Below are positions 60,278 to 64,000 of a stretch of DNA of 64,000 bases, one piece after another. The stretch comes from Hygrocybe punicea (lineage: Eukaryota; Basidiomycota; Agaricomycetes; Agaricales; Hygrophoraceae). Within the stretch, counting starts at the first letter, position 1. Each line of letters begins with the position of its first letter. The translations under genes and the position numbers were made by a program. The stretch is taken from contig OY744473.1 in the NCBI GenBank assembly GCA_963556145.1, forward strand, positions 1,178,001 through 1,242,000, read 5' to 3'. Below the pieces are notes generated by a model that was not told where the DNA came from, made no database searches, and was given only the letters and a program-made list of their open reading frames with translations.

Positions 60278-61279
60278 GCTGATGACGGGTACACACTGTA
60301 CCCGTTATCGGCGGGTACCCACCACAACCCACCCTAAGTACTTCGCGAACAATGGGGGCGCATCAATTGATGCACTCCATTTGTTTTCACAAGGTTGGAT
60401 GGGGCTGGGGAGGTTCCATGGGCATCCGCGTGTGCTCACTACCTTGCGAACAATGGGGGCACGTCAATTGATGCACTCCGTGTTTTCGCGAGGTTGTATG
60501 GGGATGGCCCATGGGCATCCACCTTGTTTCCGTCGTCCGTCATCCATTGCCCCTGTCCCCGTTCCTGTGCTCACGGTCCTCATCGTCGCCATCATCGTCA
60601 TCCCCGTTGCTGTTGTCGTCCCCATTGCCGTTGTCCTTCTTGACCCGGTCTCTGTTGTCCTCGTTGTCCCATTCCCCCGTTGTCGTCTTCCCATTGTCAT
60701 AGTTGCCGTTCCGGCTTTGTCGTCATCCTCCCGTTTTCATCGTCATTGTTCTTGTCTTCATTTACCCCATTGTCGTCATTCCCATCATCCTCATTCTTGC
60801 TGTCATGGTCGGCCTGGGTTGTCCCCATTCTCAGCTGCATCCCATCTGCTTGTTGCTGTTGCCGTGTTCACGTTCATTTGGTGCGAGGGTGTGAGAAAAA
60901 AACCTAAAAGTGTTTTAGTAGTTAGTAGAATAAATGAATAAATGAATAGGATGCTTACCTGTGGTGCCCTGGCACCCACATCTGTTGCCGTGTCATTGTT
61001 GAAAACGACTGTGGTTGTTGTTGCTGGTTTCTTGTTGTTGTTGTTTGCGCTTGTCACAGTTGTAGATTAGCTAAAGTAAAGAAATTAATATTGACAATAA
61101 AGTAAATAGGAAAGAAAAAACCCACCTGGGGGGGCTTGGTTGACAGACCCATGAAAATCCGTCACCCGTGGATAACGGGTACGGTTTTGACATGGTGCGC
61201 AAACCGAAATACCGTACCCGAACCCGAATTACCTGTTTTGGAATAACCACGGGTAAACTCGTACCTGTGCTGTGCCCTA
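60205..61279. mobile_element. Non-autonomous hAT element (1075 bases)
   Basis: Ends TAAGGCACAGCATGGGTA and (reversed) TAGGGCACAGCACAGGTA are flanked by octamers CTCGGGAT (60197-60204) and CTTGGGAT (61280-61287), 7 of 8 matching. Subterminal GGGTACGGG-type repeats lie at 60240-60320 and 61150-61260. The GTC-rich interior has no transposase and contains intron-like modules on the minus strand. Confidence 0.85.
60904..60979 (-). other. Stem-loop abutting an intron-like segment (module 6)
   Basis: Stem GTGGTGCC/GGCACCCAC (60961-60979) is followed on the minus strand by donor GTAAGC at 60958. The 55-base segment has consensus branch CTACTAAC and ends CTTTTAG at 60904. A weaker seventh case (GTGGGT donor, TTTAG end) lies at about 61070-61125. 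Confidence 0.5.
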
Positions 61280-62119
61280 CTTGGGATTAAGAAAGGCGGA
61301 CACTCGGAGATACAGATCATACCCTAGAGACAGTGGTTGGGAAATATGGTTTATGAAGGGGATCTGCTTGATAGAGTGAAAGCAAGGCTGAGACAATAGA
61401 ATAGATGGAAGGAGGACAGCACAGAGCCGCATTAGGACACAAGTTACAATGAGGTATATTCAAAGATTGTGGTGCATTGACCTGTATATACAGTTGATTG
61501 TGCACACCTTACAGCATATCTTTTCCACAAGACATGGCTCAGCCGAGAGGGACAATTCCCACTCCGAGTGGGCCAGCCAATCTCGGCCGACCAATATCTT
61601 TCTCCAGGGGAGATGGCTTGGCCGACAGCCCAGGGTAATTTGGCTGGCCATGAAAGGTGGATTGGCCGACGTGTCTGGGTATCTTGGCTGGCCATGGAAC
61701 ATGGATTGGCCGACAGGTCTGGGTATTTTGGTTGGCCATGGAACATGGATTGGCTGATGGGTCTGGGTATTTTGGTTGGCCATGGAACATGGATTGGCCG
61801 ATGGGTCTGGGTATGTCGGCTGGCCATGAAAGGTGGATTGGCCGACAGGTCTGGGTATTTCCGTTGGCCATGGAACATGGATTGGCTGACGGGTCTGGGT
61901 ATGTCGGCTGGCCATGAAAGGTGGATTGGCCAACAGGTCTGGGTATTTCGGTTGGCCATGGATTGGCCAATCCTGGTTAGTATACCGTCAGCCATGGGAC
62001 ATGGGTTGGCAAATACCATATATTGGCTTGCTGGTCATTCTTGGCAGATGGTTATGGTCCAGTTGGTTAAAAATATATTACTTTCTTCTGTTGAACTATA
62101 TCTTCTCTAATAATATGTA
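61280..62119. other. Flank with minisatellite, no gene recognised
   Basis: Apart from the 44-base tandem array there is no credible coding sequence. This interval may include the upstream end of the broken transposase gene (minus strand, near 61290-61310). Confidence 0.4.
61625..61975. repeat. 44-base minisatellite
   Basis: About eight copies of a unit around GGTCTGGGTATTTTGGTTGG, CCATGGAACATGGATTGGC. Two unit variants (CATGGAACATGG and CATGAAAGGTGG) alternate irregularly. The array keeps several frames open on both strands (up to 191 codons) without meaning. Confidence 0.88.
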
Positions 62120-64000
62120 TTACTCCATCTTGTTGGAAAAGGCAGTTTCTGCTTGTGCTATCATATTCCTCCACATTACCATTTGTTTTTCCGCATAACA
62201 GATGTGCCCCCTCAGTCCCAGACCAACTTTGTCACGACGTGCTTCCCATTGCACCTTCTGGTGTTGCAGCCAACGAATCATGTTACTCATTTCTGACTTG
62301 ACGCTTTGCAATTCTTCAGACCACCGATCATATCTGGCCTTGCCACAGAGCCAGTTTACACGATACACTGTATAGCAGTAAGATCTTCCATGAATTGCTG
62401 TAGCAGAACCATTCACCTTCTTGCATCCAATCATTGTCACCAGTATTATTCCTTTCTTTCCTCCGCCAGATCCAGGGCAGCTTGTGACTCCTCTGGCCCA
62501 CTCTATTCTCCTCAAGCATATCACCACTCATCTTGATATCCTCCTGCCTCAGCACTTTGAAACGATCCAAAATGTCTGCATTCCCCCCTAGATTGACCAA
62601 TGCTCGATGAGCCTGCCTGTAGCTGGTGGCATATTTACCAACTTTTTGCTGGATGGCATGTATGTCGTCCCATGCTCGAGTCTTCTTCTTCTGGCTGTTT
62701 GCTCCACGAACAGAGGTTCGAAAGATTACCATTTTCTCACCCAGTGTCATCCTCAAGTTTTCCAAACAATCATTTGCTTGGCCCACCCTGAGTTCCACCT
62801 CCTGAGCCACCAAATTTTCCAAACCCAGCCGAGCACATTCCTCCACTCCTAAGGTCGATGGCATTGTGAGTCGGCAATTTTCTGGCCATTCTGCAACATG
62901 GTCATCATCTTCTTCGTCTACCCCACCCTCCTCATCCACATCCACAATCCAGTCATCAGCAGTGGGATCATAATTGACCAGATTACACTCATCCACATCT
63001 TCACCAAGTATTCCTTGTATTTTTCTGTGGAACGAGTCGATCCGAGACTGCAGTCTATTTCGCCGATCCTCCAGATTTGCCTTGTCTGTGAAACTGCCCG
63101 TTTTTTGAACAGCACGAACCGTTGTTTTCAGAGTATTCCTGTAGGGTAAACAAATGTCAAAGAGACGATCGATGAGAATGAGGATACATCCTACTGTGCT
63201 TGTTCTATGTTTATTCCTTCATTTAAGATGGTCACCCGACCAGCCATTACATCTTTGGGATTCCCTGTCATCAGTCTCAACCTGATCTCAGCCTGCGATG
63301 GTGCTGGTGAAACATCATTACCATGTCCAAAACACCAACACTTTACAAGACAAACCTTTCTCCATTCTGACGTTGAATACCCTCAAGTAGTCACCACAGA
63401 AATCCATTGCCCTTCTTTCTTCTTCCTTCCACTCCGCCAGCACTTGCTCATCCACAGTTTCGGAAAGCTCCTTAAAGGCTGCCTTCATTTCCTGCATTCC
63501 ATCTACTGCTTTATCATATCGTTTCAACAAAGACCGAACAGTGTGACAGCTATGGTGATGATATGTATTGATGACATGCCTATGAATCACCTACCCATTC
63601 CTACCAACTTCTTCCAATTTGAATCCCTCATAAGGTCATCCAAGATCTCACGTCGTTGGGATTTTGACATGAAACGAATAAAACTGGAAATCTTGTTGAT
63701 CATAGCCCACAGTGTCTCCAAAATTTCACCATCCTGCTGACCAGCACCATGAACGAAGTTGAGACTGAATAGGGCAAAACACTTGGCAACATGTGCACCA
63801 AGATGAAACTTGCCCACAGCCCCAATGATCTCAAGCGCCTCAGGGAGAGTGAGGTGGTCGGAATCGGAAACCCTTTTAGCAAAATTGATCAGCCAACTGC
63901 AGGCAATATCATATTCCACCAGTGCTTGGGTGATACCACTGTGGCACAGCCTATTGAGAGCGTTGCATATCGAATAATCAACGTTCATGTGTCTGGTGCA
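62120..64000 (-). CDS. KDZ-family transposase, C-terminal part (continues beyond window)
   Basis: Minus-strand exons: from the window edge to about 63590 with MNVDYSICNALNRL, EYDIACSWLINFAKRV, GKFHLGAHVAKCFALFSLNF and GAGQQDGEILETLWAMIN; then about 63542-63340 (CHTVRSLLKRYDKAVDGM, LAEWKEEERRAMDF), exons through 62330 (LGEDVDECNLVNYDPTADDW, RALVNLGGNADILDRFKVL, VGQRSHKLPWIW), and a last exon with YRVNWLCGKARYDRWSEEL ending NKME, stop 62122-62120. DYSIC, EYDIAC and GEILETLW are core KDZ transposase motifs with probable catalytic acidic residues. It belongs to a different KDZ branch from the 24963-29613 copy. No inactivating lesion is seen in the visible part. Confidence 0.8.

Noticed and set aside
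61625..61975. Regular repeats that might be taken for a CRISPR array
   Set aside because: Repeats are contiguous without unique spacers and the genome is eukaryotic.
61444..62110. Frames of up to 191 codons on both strands
   Set aside because: They are produced by the 44-base minisatellite, where the peptide repeats in shifted frames; no unique sequence.

Overview
The window looks like a scaffold from a mushroom-forming basidiomycete (Agaricomycetes). The basis is many 45-60 base GT-AG introns, DNA-transposon families that are expanded in that class (KDZ transposases, Helitron helicases with a C-terminal cysteine-peptidase-like domain, DUF6698-type proteins), and a few ordinary eukaryotic genes between them. 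I cannot name the species. One 100-base run of N (15642-15741) marks an assembly gap. No rRNA, tRNA, CRISPR array or viral gene was recognised.

Host-like genes: a Myb/SANT-like protein (36-1629, minus), a four-helix membrane protein (2158-2855, minus), an intact 10-exon dynamin-family GTPase (3551-6318, plus), a decayed second copy of that GTPase about 28 kb away in the same orientation (31297-34084), and a UCH37/UCHL5-type ubiquitin hydrolase (35575-37325, plus). The two GTPase copies bracket about 25 kb of transposons.

Mobile DNA is most of the rest. (1) 6870-20154 has matching hAT-like ends and a 7/8 target duplication. It contains a small accessory gene and a large zinc-finger transposase gene, which is itself split by a 2.4 kb inverted-repeat element with a 3-base target duplication. 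(2) 20976-30541 is a complete KDZ transposon: about 400-base inverted repeats, a perfect 8-base target duplication, and three minus-strand genes. Its transposase is broken by a 1.3 kb non-autonomous hAT element (27747-29049). (3) 34105-34858, 37537-38248, 40703-41074 and 50499-51308 are small inverted-repeat elements with TA/TTAA or 8-base target duplications. (4) 44986-47541 is the 3' half of a Helitron helicase joined to an 82-base palindromic tandem array. (5) 54463-61279 holds pieces of an Agaricomycete transposase-like gene cut by further insertions. (6) The right edge (62120-64000) is the C-terminal part of a second KDZ transposase.

The most unusual pattern is a repeated module in the non-autonomous hAT elements. 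A GC-rich stem-loop lies directly upstream of a consensus splice donor, followed by a 44-61 base AT-rich intron-like segment with branch-point-like and acceptor sequences. It occurs at least six times in different elements, always on the minus strand. Gene models were built by hand from reading frames and splice sites. Those whose exon lengths sum to whole codons (GTPase copy A, UCHL5, the 21.7-23.4 kb gene, the Myb-like gene, the membrane protein) are the most secure.
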